DNA from: Anthonomus grandis grandis | Taxonomy: Eukaryota > Arthropoda > Insecta > Coleoptera > Curculionidae | NCBI RefSeq assembly: GCF_022605725.1 | Contig: NC_065560.1 | Coordinates: 18,467,052 to 18,531,051, forward strand | DNA: 64,000 nt | Direction: 5' to 3' | Part shown: positions 43,070 to 54,680 of the stretch, one piece after another | Layout of the letters: each line of letters starts with the position of its first letter | Numbering within the stretch: position 1 is the first letter of the stretch | Position numbers and translations under genes: made by a program | Notes under the pieces: generated by a model | Databases searched by the model: none | What the model was told of the DNA's origin: nothing | The model's input: the letters and a program-made list of their open reading frames with translations, nothing else

Positions 43070-46000
43070 AGGGTTAAACAAATTTTATCTAAAAATTAAA
43101 TTAAAATTAAGTCGGAACAGTAGATAACGCTATTAGTTATCGTATTTTTTTAATTCTGGTTATGTTCAAACTGTAAAAAAGATCATTTGTCTATCGTGTA
43201 AATGCGAAATCCTAATTTTAAATTAAATTTGATTCATAGATTACAGTAATATAGTGAGATATGAGTATTTTTTTAAAACACAATACTTCAAAATATTTTT
43301 AAAAATCATATAGCGTTAAACAAATTATATCTAAAAATTAAATTAAAATTAAATCGGAACAGTAGATAACGCTATTAGTTATCGTATTTTCTTAATTCTG
43401 GTTATGTTCAAACTGTAAAAAAGATCATTTGTCTATCTTGTAAATGCGAAATCCTAATTTTAAATTAAATTTGATTCATAGATTACAGTAATATAGTGAG
43501 ATATGAGTATTTTTTTAAAACACAATACTTCAAAATATTTTTTAAAATCATTTAGGGTTAAATAAATTATATCTAAAAATGAAATTAAAACTAAATCGGA
43601 ACAACATCTAACGCTATCAATTATCGTATTTTCTTAATTCTGGTTATGTTCAAATTGTAAAAAAGATCATTTGTCTATCTTGTATATGCGAAATCCTAAT
43701 TTTAAATTAAATTTGATTCATTGATTACATTATAGTGAGATATGAGTATTTTTTTAAAACACAATACTTTAAAATATTTTTAAAAATCATATCGCGTTAA
43801 ACAAATTATATCTAAAAATTAAATTAAAATTAAATCGAAACAGTAGATAACGCTATTAGTTATCGTATTTTCTTAATTCTGGTTATGTTCAAACTGTAAA
43901 AAAGATCATTTGTCTATCGTGTAAATGCGAAATCCTAATTTTAAATTAAATTTGATTCATAGATTACAGTAATATAGTGAGATATGAGTATTTTTTTAAA
44001 ACACAATACTTGAAAATATTTTTAAAAATCATATAGCGTTAAACAAATTATATCTAAAAATTAAATTAAAATTAAATCGGAACAGTAGATAACGCTATTA
44101 GTTATCGTATTTTCTTAATTCTGGTTATGTTCAAACTGTAAAAAAGATCATTTGTCTATCTTGTAAATGCGAAATCCTAATTTTAAATTAAATTTGATTC
44201 ATAGATTACAGTAATATAGTGAGATATGAGTATTTTTTTAAAACACAATACTTCAAAATATTTTTAAAAATCATTTAGGGTTAAATAAATTATATCTAAA
44301 AATGAAATTAAAACTAAATCGGAACAACATCTAACGCTATCAATTATCGTATTTTCTTAATTCTGGTTATGTTCAAATTGTAAAAAAGATCATTTGTCTA
44401 TCTTGTATATGCGAAATCCTAATTTTAAACTAAATTTGATTCATTGATTACATTATAGTGAGATATGAGTATTTTTTTAAAACACAATACTTTAAAATAT
44501 TTTTAAAAATCATATCGCGTTAAACAAATTATATCTAAAAATTAAATTAAAATTAAATCGGAAGAAAAGCAAACCCTAAAAGTTATCGTATTTTCTTAAT
44601 TCTGGTTAAGTTCAAACCGTAAAAAAGATGACTTGGCTATCTTGTGTCTGCAAAATACTAAATATAAATTAAATTCGTATAATAGATAATAGTAATAGAG
44701 TGAGATGTAATTATTTTTTTTAAAAACAATATATCAGAGAAATTTTTAAAATAATTTACAGTACATCAAATGAACTTGAAAAATTAAATTAGAGTCAAAT
44801 CAAACAAGGCTATAGGGGATTTATTGTTCTATTTGCTTAACCCTGGTTATGTACAAAACTTAAAAAATATCATTGGAGTCATCTTGTATAACCTAAATAC
44901 CAACTTTAAATTAAATTCGAATAATAGATAGCTGTAATAGAGTGAGGTATGACTATTTTTTTGAAACTCAATGCATCAAAATATTTTTAAAAATCACTTA
45001 GGGTTAAACAAATTATATCTAAAAATGAAATTAAAATTAACTCGGAACAATATCCAACGCTATCAGTTATCGTATTTTCTTAATTCTGGTTATATTCAAA
45101 ACGTAAAAAGGACCATTCGAGTCATTTTGTATAACATAAATACCAATTTTAAATTATATTCGAATAATAGATAGCTGTAATAGAGTGAGATATGACTATT
45201 TTTTTAAGACACAATACATCAAAATATTTTTAAAAATCATTTAGGGTTAAACAAATTTTATCTAAAAATGAAATTAAAATTAACTCGGAACAATATCCAA
45301 CGCTATCAGTTATCGTATTTTCTTAATTCTGGTTATATTCAAAACGTAAAAAGGACCATTCGAGTCATTTTGTATAACATAAATACCAATTTTAAATTAT
45401 ATTCGAATAATAGATAGCTGTAATAGAGTGAGCTATGACTATTTTTTTAAGACACAATACATCAAAATATTTTTAAAAATCATTTAGGGTTAAATAAATT
45501 ATATCTAAAAATGAAATTAAAACTAAATCGGAACAACATCTAACGCTATTAGTTATCGTATTTTCTTAATTCTGGTTATGTTCAAACTGTAAAAAAGATC
45601 ATTTGTCTATCGTGTAAATGCGAAATCCTAATTTTAAATTAAATTTGATTCATAGATTACAGTAATATAGTGAGATATGAGTATTTTTTTAAAACACAAT
45701 ACTTCAAAATATTTTTAAAAATCATATAGCGTTAAACAAATTAAATCTAAAAATTAAATTAAAATTAAATCGGAACAGTAGATAACGCTATTAGTTATCG
45801 TATTTTCTTAATTCTGGTTATGTTCAAACTGTAAAAAAGATCATTTGTCTATCTTGTAAATGCGAAATCCTAATTTTAAATTAAATTTGATTCATAGATT
45901 ACAGTAATATAGTGAGATATGAGTATTTTTTTAAAACACAATACTTCAAAATATTTTTTAAAATCATTTAGGGTTAAATAAATTATATCTAAAAATGAAA

Positions 46001-47160
46001 TTAAAACTAAATCGGAACAACATCTAACGCTATCAATTATCGTATTTTCTTAATTCTGGTTATGTTCAAATTGTAAAAAAGATCATTTGTCTATCTTGTA
46101 TATGCGAAATCCTAATTTTAAATTAAATTTGATTCATAGATTACAGTAATATAGTGAGATATGAGTATTTTTTTAAAACACAATACTTCAAAATATTTTT
46201 AAAAATCATATAGCGTTAAACAAATTATATCTAAAAATTAAATTAAAATTAAATCGGAACAGTAGATAACGCTATTAGTTATCGTATTTTCTTAATTCTG
46301 GTTATGTTCAAACTGTAAAAAAGATCATTTGTCTATCGTGTAAATGCGAAATCCTAATTTTAAATTAAATTTTATTCATAGATTACAGTAATATAGTGAG
46401 ATATGAGTATTTTTTTAAAACACAATACTTCAAAATATTTTTAAAAATCATATAGCGTTAAACAAATTATATCTAAAAATTAAATTAAAATTAAATCGGA
46501 ACAGTAGATAACGCTATTAGTTATCGTATTTTCTTAATTCTGGTTATGTTCAAACTGTAAAAAAGATCATTTGTCTATCTTGTAAATGTGAAATCCTAAT
46601 TTTAAATTAAATTTGATTCATAGATTACAGTAATATAGTGAGATATGAGTATTTTTTTAAAACACAATACTTCAAAATAGTTTTTAAAATCATATAGCGT
46701 TAAACAAATTATATCTAAAAATTAAATTAAAATTAAATCGGAACAGTAGATAACGCTATAAGTTATCGTATTTTCTTAATTCTGGTTATGTTCAAACTGT
46801 AAAAAAGATCATTTGTCTATCTTGTAAATGCAAAATCCTAATTTTAAATTAAATTTGATTCATAGATTACAGTAATATATTGAGATATGAGTATTTTTTT
46901 AAAACACAATACTTCAAAATATTTTTAAAAATCATTTAGGGTTAAATAAATTATAACTAAAAATTAAATTAAAACTAAATCGGAACAACATCTAACGCTA
47001 TCAATTATCGTATTTTCTTAATTCTGGTTATGTTCAAATTGTAAAAAAGATCATTTGTCTATCTTGTATATGCGAAATCCTAATTTTAAATTAAATTTGA
47101 TTCATTGATTACATTATAGTGAGATATGAATATTTTTTTAAAACACAATACTTTAAAATA
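43070..47160 (+). repeat. C-type monomer array with trimeric traces
   Basis: Mostly C-type monomers ('cggaacagtagataacgct', 'tatgttcaaactg', 'tttgattcatagattacag', 'atatagcgttaaac') with some A and B monomers. The private 'tatcgtgtaaatgcg' variant occurs at 43192, 43915, 45608 and 46334; two of the spacings are 723 and 726 bp, three monomers. A B monomer sits at 44755. Two near-identical A monomers with 'aacaatatccaac' lie around 45040 and 45290. Confidence 0.75.
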
Positions 47161-50100
47161 TTTTAAAAATCATATCGCGTTAAACAAATTATATCTAAAA
47201 ATTAAATTAAAATTAAATCGGAAGAAAAGCAAACCCTAAAAGTTATCACATTTTCTTAATTCTGGTTAAGTTCAAATCGTAAAAAAGATGACTTGGCTAT
47301 CTTGTGTATGCAAAATACTAAATATAAATTAAATTCGTATAATAGATAATAGTAATAGAGTGAGATGTAATTATTTTTTTTAAAAACAATATATCAGAGA
47401 AATTTTTAAAATATTTACAGTACATCAAATGAACTTGAAAAATTAAATTAGAGTCAAATCAAACAAGGCTATAGGGGATTTATTGTTCTATTTGCTTAAT
47501 CCTGGTTATGTACAAAACTTAAAAAATATCATTGGAGTCATCTTGTATAACCTAAATACCAACTTTAAATTAAATTCGAATAATAGATAGCTGTAATAGA
47601 GTGAGGTATGACTATTTTTTTGAAACTCAATGCATCAAAATATTTTTAAAAATCACTTAGGGTTAAACAAATTATATCTAAAAATGAAATTAAAATTAAG
47701 TCGGAACAATAGCTAACGCTATCAGTTATCGTATTTTCGTAATTCTGGTTATATCCAAAACTTAAAAAGGATCATTCAAGTCATCTTATATAACCTAAAT
47801 AGCAATTTTAAAATATATTCGAATAATAGATAGCTGTAGTAGAGTAAGATATAACTATTTTTTTAAAACACAATGCATCAAAATATTTTTAAAAATCATT
47901 TAGGGTTAAATAAATTATATCTAAAAATGAAATTAAGTCGGAACAATAGCTAACGCTATCAGTTATCGTATTTTCATAATTCTGGTTATATCCAAAACTT
48001 AAAAAGGATTATTCAAGTCATTTTGTATAACCTAAATACCAATTTTAAAATATATTCGAATAATAGATAGCTGTAATAGAGTGAGGTATGACTATTTTTT
48101 TAAAACTAAATACTTCAAAATATTTTTAAAAATCATATGGCGTTAAACAAATTATATCTAAAAATTAAATCGGAAGAAAAGCAAACGCTATAAAATATCG
48201 TATTTTCTTAATTCTGGTTAAGTTAGAGTCAAATCAAACAAGGCTATAGGGGATTTATTGTTCTATTTGCTTAACTCTGGTTATGTACAAAACTTAAAAA
48301 ATATCATTGGAGTCATCTTGTATAACCTAAATACCAACTTTAAATTAAATTCGAATAATAGATAGCTGTAATAGAGTGAAGTATGACTATTTTTTTAGAA
48401 CACAATACATCAAAATATTTTTAAAAATCATTTAGGGTTAAACAAATTTTATCTAAAAATAAAATTAAAATTAAATCGGAACAACGCTATCAGTTATCGT
48501 ATTTTCTTAATTCTGGTTAAGCTCAAACCGTAAAAAAGATGATTTGGCTATCTTGTGTATGCAAAATACTAAATATAAATTAAATTCGTATAATAGATAA
48601 CAGTAATAGAGTGAGCTATGACTATTTTATTTAAAAACAATACATCAGAGAAATTTTTAAAATAATTTACAATACATCAAATGAATGAATGTTACAGTAC
48701 ATATAATAAATTAAATGAATGAAAAATTAAATTAGAGTCAAATCAAACAATGCTATAGGGGATTTATTGTCCTATTTGCTTTACCCTGGTTATGTATAAA
48801 ACTTAAAAAATATCATTGGAGTCATCTTGTATAACCTAAATACCCAGTTTAAATTAAATTCGAATAATAAATAGAGTGAGGTATGACTATTTTTTTAAAA
48901 CTCTTATTATATGTAAAAATGAAATTAAAACTAAATCGGAGCAATATCTAACGCTATTAGTTATCGTATTTTCTTAATTCTGGTTATGTTCAAACTGTAA
49001 AAAAGATCATTTGTCTATCTTGGATATGCGAAATCTTAATTTTAAATTAAATTCGATTCATAGATAACAGTAATATAGTGAGATATGAGTATTTTTTCAA
49101 AACACAATACTTCAAAATATTTTTAAAAATTATATCGCGTTAAACAAATTATATCTAAAAATTAAATTAAAATATAATCGGTAGAAAAGCAAACCCTATA
49201 AGTTATCGCATTTTCTTAATTCTGGTTAAGTTCAAACCGTAAAAAAGATGATTTGGCTATCTTGTGTATGCAAAATACTAAATATAAATTAAATTCTTAT
49301 AATAGATAACAGTAATAGAGTGAGATATGACTATTTTTTTAAAAAAAATACATCGGAGATATTTTTAAAATAATTTACAGTACATTAAATGAATGAAAAA
49401 TTAAATTAGAGTCAAATCAAACAATGCTATAGGGGATTTATTGTTATATTTGCTTAACACTGGTTATGTACAAAACTTAAAAAAATATCATGAAGTCATC
49501 TTGTATAACCTAAATACCAAGTTTAAATTAAATTCGAATAATAGATAGCTATAATAGAGTGAGGTATGACTATTTTTTTGAAACTCAATGCATCAATATA
49601 TTTTTAAAAATCATTTAGGGTTAAACAAATTATATCTAAAAATTAAATGAGAAATAAATCGGAACAATATCTAACGCTATCAGTTATCGTATTTTCTTAA
49701 TTCTGGTTATGTTCAAACTGTAAAAAAGATCATTTGTCTATCTTGTATATGCGAAATCCTAATTTTAAATTAAATTTGATTCATAGATTACAGTAACATA
49801 GTGAGATATGAGTATTTTTTTAAAACACAATACTTCCAAATATTTTTAACAATCATATCGCGTTAAACAAATTATATCTAAAAATGACATTAAAATTAAG
49901 TCGGAACAATAGCTAACGCTATCAGTTATCGTATTTTCGTAATTCTGGTTAAATCCAAAACTTAAAAAGGATCATTCGAGTCATCTTGTGTAACCTAAAT
50001 ACCTATTTTAAAATATATTCGAATAATAGATAGCTGTAATAGAGTGAGATATAACTATTTTTTTAAAACACAATGCATCAAAATATTTTTAAAAATCATT

Positions 50101-51644
50101 TAGGGTTAAACAAATTATATCTAAAAATGAAATGAGAAATAAATCGGAACAATATCTAACGCTATCAGTTATCGTATTTTCTTAATTCTGGTTATGTTTA
50201 AACTGTAAAAAAGATCATTTGTCTCTCTTGTATATACGAAATACTAATTTTAAATTATATTCGAATAAGAGATAACAGTAATAGAGTACTGTTATCTATT
50301 AGACTAATATGAGTATTTTTTTAAAACACAATTCAAAATATTTTTAAAAATCATATAGCGTTAAACAAATTATATCTAAAAATTTAATAAAAATTAAATC
50401 GGAAGAAAAGCAAACCCTATAAGTTATCGTATTTTCTTAATTCTGGTTAAGTTCAAACCGTAAAAAAGATGATTTGGCTATCTTGTGTTTGCAAAATACT
50501 AAATATAAATTAAATTCGTATAATAGATAACAGTAATAGAGTGAGATATGACTATTTCTTTTAAAAACAATACATCAGAGAAATTTTTAAAATAATTTAC
50601 AGTACATCAAATGAACTTGAAAAATTAAATTAGAGTCAAATCAAACAATGCTATAGGGGATTTATTGTTCTATTTGCTTAACCCTGGTTATGTACAAAAC
50701 TTAAAATATATCATTGGAGTCATCTTGTATAACCTAAATACCAATTTTAAAATATATTCGAATAATAGATAGCTGTAATAGAGTGAGATATAACTATTTT
50801 TTTAAAACACAATGCATCAAAATATTTTTAAAATTCATATAGGCTTAAATAAATTATATCTAAAAATGAAATTAAAACTAAATCGGAACAATATCTAACG
50901 ATATCAGTTATCGTATTTTCTTAATTCTGGTTATGTTCAAACTGTGTAAAAAAGATCATTTGTCTATCTTGTATATGCGAAATCCTAATTTTAAATTAAA
51001 TTCGAATCATAGATAATAGTAATATAGTGACATATGAGTATTTTTTTAAAAGACAATACTTCCAAATATTTTTAAAAATCATATCGCGTTAAACAAATTA
51101 TATCTAAAAATTTAATTAAAATTAAATCGGAACAATAGCTAACGCTATCAGTTATCGTATTTTCTTAATTCTGGTTATGTTCAAACTGTAAAAAAGATCA
51201 TTTGTCTATCTTCTATATGCGAAATCCTAATTTTAAATTAAATTTGATTCATAGATTACAGTAATATAGTGAGATATGATTTTTTTTTTAACACACAATA
51301 CTTCCAAATATTTTTAACAATCATATCGCGTTAAACAAATTATATCTAAAAATTTAATTAAAATTAAATCGGAAGAAAAGCAAACACTATAAGTTATCGT
51401 ATTTTCTTAATTGTGGTTAAGCTCAAACCGTAAAAAAGATGATTTGGCTATCTTGTGTATGCAAAATACTAAATATAAATTAAATTCGTATAATAGCTAA
51501 CGCTATTAGTTATCGTATTTTCTTAATTCTGGTTATGTTCAAACTGTAAAAAAGATCATTTGTCTATCTTGTATATGCGAAATACTAATTTTAAATAAAA
51601 TTCGATTCATAGATAACAGTAATATAGTGAGATATGAGTATTTT
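47160..51644 (+). repeat. Diverged mixed A/B/C satellite
   Basis: Monomers here differ from each other more than in the core. B boxes are at 47414, 48666, 49374 and 50596 with uneven spacing. Several joins break the register: an A-to-B fusion near 48222-48228 ('ggttaagttagagtcaaatc'), a duplicated 'atgaatgaatg' patch near 48681, a short deletion near 48904, and a join near 51490 ('cgtataatagctaacgct'). No sequence outside the family is seen until 51645. Confidence 0.8.
50266..50301. repeat. Snap-back hairpin variant 2
   Basis: Same structure as at 42082: left arm 'taagagataacagta', loop 'atagag', right arm 'tactgttatctatta', with the same single G/A mismatch in the stem. Confidence 0.85.
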
Positions 51645-52135
51645 CTTACTATTATATATAAAAAGTTTTGATTTTTTAGGGATTTTTATATTAATACCCT
51701 TATTTGAATGTTTAATGTTTTCTATTTCAATATATGCTATAGTCTCAATCCCTTGACCAGTGGCAAGGGCTATAAGCATACAGAGTTTATAACTGAGAAA
51801 TTCTAGAGTGATGACTTCATTTTTTAAACTACGTAAAAAATTCAAGACAACTGAAGTATCCCAAGTACAAGAATATTTTGGTTTGCTTGGTCGCAAGTGA
51901 TATTTCCCCTTAAAAAAAACGATTAACCCTGTAATCTTGACCTTATTGCGGACCCAAAATCTGAGCAATTGTGGACCTGGTCCCTTATTAAAATGAAAAG
52001 ATAAAAAGTTTAAGACATCAGATACTTACATTTGGAAAAAATGTATATTACTTGCTTGACAATACTCCCACCAAAACTTGAGCGCAGAATCGTATTGCTT
52101 GAATGTTAATGTTGTCACCGAAGCCCACCATATGT
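51645..52135 (-). pseudogene. DIRS-like tyrosine recombinase, N-terminal and core part
   Basis: The frame begins near 'LTFKQYDSALKFWWEYCQ', an N-terminal SAM-like DNA-binding segment, hits a TAA stop at 52026-52028, then stays open through 'VLNFLSFHFNKG', 'LRPSKPKYSCTWDTSVVLNFL' split over the core, and 'CMLIALATGQGIETIAYIEIENI'. The last motif is the first catalytic box; the family normally has 'TGQR', with Arg as catalytic residue, and here the codon at 51750-51752 is GGG (Gly). The protein ends at 'KKSKLFIYNSKK' and runs straight into satellite, so the His-x-x-Arg and Tyr boxes are missing from this piece. DIRS elements use this enzyme instead of an integrase to join circular DNA to the genome. 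This copy is inactive by truncation, stop and loss of the Arg. Confidence 0.82.
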
Positions 52136-52158
52136 AGAAGCTCAGCCTGGAATCTGAA

Positions 52159-52856
52159 CTAACTGCAGAGCTTGTCGGACAAGATTCCTACCTCCAGGGT
52201 AACCTGTGCCCATAGTGGATGTGGCCGTGATCTGTCAATAGAAAGAAGTAAATCGATATTGGGCACTAGAGTTGGGGATTTTTTAATTAATAGGGATTGA
52301 AACACAGGATACCAAGGCTGAGTTGGCCATTTTGGCACTACCAAAATGCTTGTGACTTTATCCGCAATAATTTTCGATAAGCACTCAAGTATGATAGAAA
52401 ATGGTGGAAATGCATAAAAATTGTATTGAGCTCAATTTATGGTGAAATTATCAACATCAAAAGCATCCGGATCTTTATGCCAAGATATAAATTTAATACA
52501 TTTTTTGTATATTCGCCTTCCAAAAAGATCTATATCGGGTTTGAAAAAAAAAGGTTTGTAATTTGATTAAAATATTTATTATTAAGTTCCTATTCAGTTT
52601 CAATCTAATCTTGGCGAGAACGGCAAAATCGGCTTCCTTATTATTACTTGAACTGATGTATGATGTATAAACGAATAAATTTATTTTTTCGCACCAAAGC
52701 CTTGACATAAGAGCTTTAAGCTTTGAAAACGAACCCCTCCTATTTTATTTATAAAAGCTATTGCTGTTGTATTATCAACACGTAATAGAATGTTTTTATT
52801 TTGAAGGTGATTGGCGAAACACTTTAAACCAAAGAAAACAGCTTTCAGTTCTAGAA
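52159..52856 (-). pseudogene. DIRS-like pol fragment: RNase H domain and C-terminal tail
   Basis: The minus-strand reading starts abruptly at 'ILELKAVFFGLKCF', matching the part of retrotransposon RNase H that holds the catalytic glutamate. It continues through 'LLRVDNTTAIAFIN' (catalytic Asp) and 'SYISSSNNKEADFA' (last acidic residue). The first catalytic Asp would lie upstream and is cut off. A frameshift lies near 52710 and a second in the nine-A run at 52544-52552. The third stretch reads 'DIDLFGRR', 'DPDAFDVDNFTIN', then a TGA stop at 52432-52434 where this family usually has Trp, then 'FYAFPPFS' and 'VVPKWPTQPWYPVFQSLL', hallmarks of the DIRS pol tail. The known role of the intact protein is copying element RNA into DNA and removing the RNA strand. 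It cannot work here. Confidence 0.85.
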
Positions 52857-54471
52857 TATTTTTTTACACAATACTTACAAAATATTTTTAAAAATCATTT
52901 AGGGTTAAACAAATTATATCTAAAAATTAAATTGAAATCGAATCGGAACAAGAGCTAACGCTATTATCGTATTTTCTTAATTCTGGTTATATTCAAACTG
53001 TATAAAAGATCATTTGTATATCTTGTATATGCGTAATACTAATTTTAAATTAAATTCGAATAATAGCTAACAGTAATAAAGAGATATGACTATTTTTTTA
53101 AAAGACAATACATCAGAAAAAATTTAAAAATAATTTACAGTACATCAAATGAACTTGAAAAATTAAATTAGAGTCAAATCAAACAATGCTATAGGGGATT
53201 TATTGTTCTATGTACTTAACCCTGGTTATGTACAAAACTTGAAAAATATCATTGGAGTCATCTTGTATAACCTAAATACCAATTTTAAAATATATTCGAA
53301 TAATAGATAGCTGTAATAGAGTGAGATATAACTATTTTTTTAAAACACAATGCATCAAAATATTTTTAAAGATAATTTAGGGTTAAACAAATTATATCTA
53401 AAAATGAAATTAAAATAAGTCGGAACAATAGCTGACGCTATCAGTTATCGTTTTCTTAATTCTGGTTAGGTTCCAACTGTAAAAAAGATCATTTTGTCTA
53501 TCTTGTATATGCGAACTACTAATTTTAAATTATATTCGAATAATAGATAACTGTAATAGAGTGAGATATAACTATTTTTTTAAAACACAGTGCATCAAAA
53601 TATATTTTTAAAAATCATTTAGTGTTAAACAAATAATATCTAAAAATGAAATTAACATTAAATCGGAACAATAGCCAACGCTATAAGTTATCGTATTTTC
53701 TTAATTCTGGTTATGTTCAAACCGTAAAAAAGATCATTTGGCTATCTTGTATATGAAAAATACTAATTTTAAATTTAATTCGAATAATAGATAACAGTAA
53801 TAGAGTACTGTTATCTATTAGACTAATATGAGTATTTTTTTAAAACACAATACTTCAAAATATTTTTAAAAATCATATAGCGTTAAACAAATTATATCTA
53901 AAAATTAAATTAAAATTAAATCGGAAGAATAGCAAACGCTATAAGTTATCCTATTTTCTTAATTCTGGTTAAGTTCAAACCGTAAAAAAGATCATTAAAG
54001 TAAATTCGAATAATAGATAGCTGTAAAAGAGTGAGATATGACTTCTTTTAAAACACAATGCATCAAAATATTTTTAAAAATCATTTAGGGTTAATCAAAT
54101 TATATCTAAAAATTAAATTTAAATTAAATCGGACCAATAGCCAACGCTATCAGTTATCGTATTTTCTAAATTCTGGGTCAGTTCAAACCCCTTAAAAAGA
54201 TCATTTGGCTATCTTGTATATGCAATATTAAATTTAAATTAAATTCGAATAATAGATAACAGTACTAGAGTGAGATATAGCTATTTTTTTTTAAAAATAA
54301 TACATCAGACAAATTTTAGAAATAATTTACAGTACATCAAATGAACTTTATAAAATAAATTGAAGTCAAATCAAACAACGTTATACTGTTCTATTTTCTT
54401 AACCCTGCTTATGTCCAAAACTTCTTTCAGATCATTCGAGTTATCTTGTATAACCTTAATGCCAATTTTAA
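52857..54471 (+). repeat. Diverged satellite between the two transposon pieces
   Basis: About 1.6 kb, close to seven monomers, of A and B types with B boxes at 53134 and 54326. Small indels are frequent (for example 'acacaatacttacaaaat' just after the relic, a join near 53998 'gatcattaaagtaaattcg', and 'aaaacttctttcagatc' near 54418). It contains one hairpin variant. No other sequence type is present. Confidence 0.8.
53785..53820. repeat. Snap-back hairpin variant 3, perfect T-A form
   Basis: Perfect 15 bp arms 'taatagataacagta' and 'tactgttatctatta' around loop 'atagag'. The left arm keeps the ordinary monomer sequence ('aataatagataacag'), so this looks like the least altered form of the hairpin. 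Confidence 0.88.
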
Positions 54472-54680
54472 CGTCTCGTAAATAAGTATAAAGTGTAGAT
54501 CTTAAAGAACTAATCTTTTTTGGACAAAATAAAAGAAGCAAATAAGAGATAAACACCAAATATGTATATGTTATCAAAAGACAAACCTTCCCTATATGCG
54601 GCTGATGTTACTACTGCATGACGAGTACTGTGTGGGCTAAATTGCGAAATATCAACCCGGATAAATACATAACTTTCTTG
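54472..54680 (-). mobile_element. DIRS-like recombinase C-terminal relic
   Basis: A 209 bp non-satellite island. On the minus strand one frame reads 'DISQFSPHSTRHAVVTSA' followed by 'AYREGLSFDNIY', the second catalytic box (His-x-x-Arg, codons at 54618-54635) of a DIRS-type tyrosine recombinase. The part that would carry the final 'GW' box and catalytic Tyr is not recognisable; the frame runs into 'FGVYLLFASF' and is then lost. The satellite left of it stops at 'ccaattttaa' and on the right resumes at the T-tract, so about 45-50 bp of the monomer is missing at the site. It is the missing C-terminal side of the enzyme in the relic at 51645, same strand, but placed upstream of it in the minus-strand reading direction. 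Confidence 0.78.

Larger units (their letters stand above)
1..51644 (+). repeat. AT-rich ~242 bp satellite array, left block
   Basis: Head-to-tail satellite in one orientation. Distances between successive 'gggttaaa' boxes near the left end (ending at 240, 483, 725, 968, 1210, 1453, 1696, 1939) are 242-243 bp, and later C-type steps are 239-242 bp. Each A monomer has, in order: the gggttaaa box, an A-rich stretch 'atctaaaaatgaaatt', 'tcggaacaatagctaacgct', 'agttatcgtattttc', a 'ctggttat' box, 'tcatcttgtataacc', 'attcgaataatagatagc', a T-tract ending 'tttttttaaaaca', and 'caaaatatttttaaaaatca'. All frames are broken by frequent stops, so this is non-coding. It is uninterrupted up to the transposon relic at 51645. 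Sub-blocks are given separately. Confidence 0.97.
51645..52856 (-). mobile_element. DIRS-like retrotransposon relic, RNase H to recombinase
   Basis: A 1.2 kb island, visibly less AT-rich than its surroundings and unrelated to the satellite. Read on the minus strand it encodes, in order, the end of a reverse transcriptase/RNase H polyprotein and the first part of a tyrosine recombinase, the arrangement typical of DIRS-like elements. Frames are broken by at least two frameshifts and several stops, so it is dead. The satellite resumes at both ends at the same point of the monomer, the T-tract: the left flank stops in 'gagtatttt' and the right flank restarts in 'atttttttacacaatac'. It therefore sits inside one monomer with phase kept. 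No terminal repeats or clear target-site duplication are visible, so it is a fragment. Confidence 0.85.

Noticed and set aside
44971..45174. 67-codon open frame starting MHQNIFKNHLGL, with near copies at 56395-56598 and 56692-56877
   Set aside because: It is plain satellite monomer in which the usual stop in 'aacaatagctaac' has changed ('aacaatatccaac' or 'aacaataaccaac'). Neighbouring monomers of the same sequence have stops, and there is no codon-level constraint visible.
1..51644. 'tttagggttaaa' resembling plant-type telomere repeat TTTAGGG
   Set aside because: It occurs once per 242 bp monomer, never in tandem, and its last bases vary, so it is a monomer box and not telomeric DNA.
52761..52958. 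65-codon plus-strand open frame
   Set aside because: It lies antisense over the RNase H relic and runs on into satellite; the minus-strand reading has recognisable domain motifs and this one has none.
54371..54577. 68-codon minus-strand open frame
   Set aside because: It is not the recombinase frame; the His-x-x-Arg motif lies in another frame at 54618-54635. About half of this frame is satellite.
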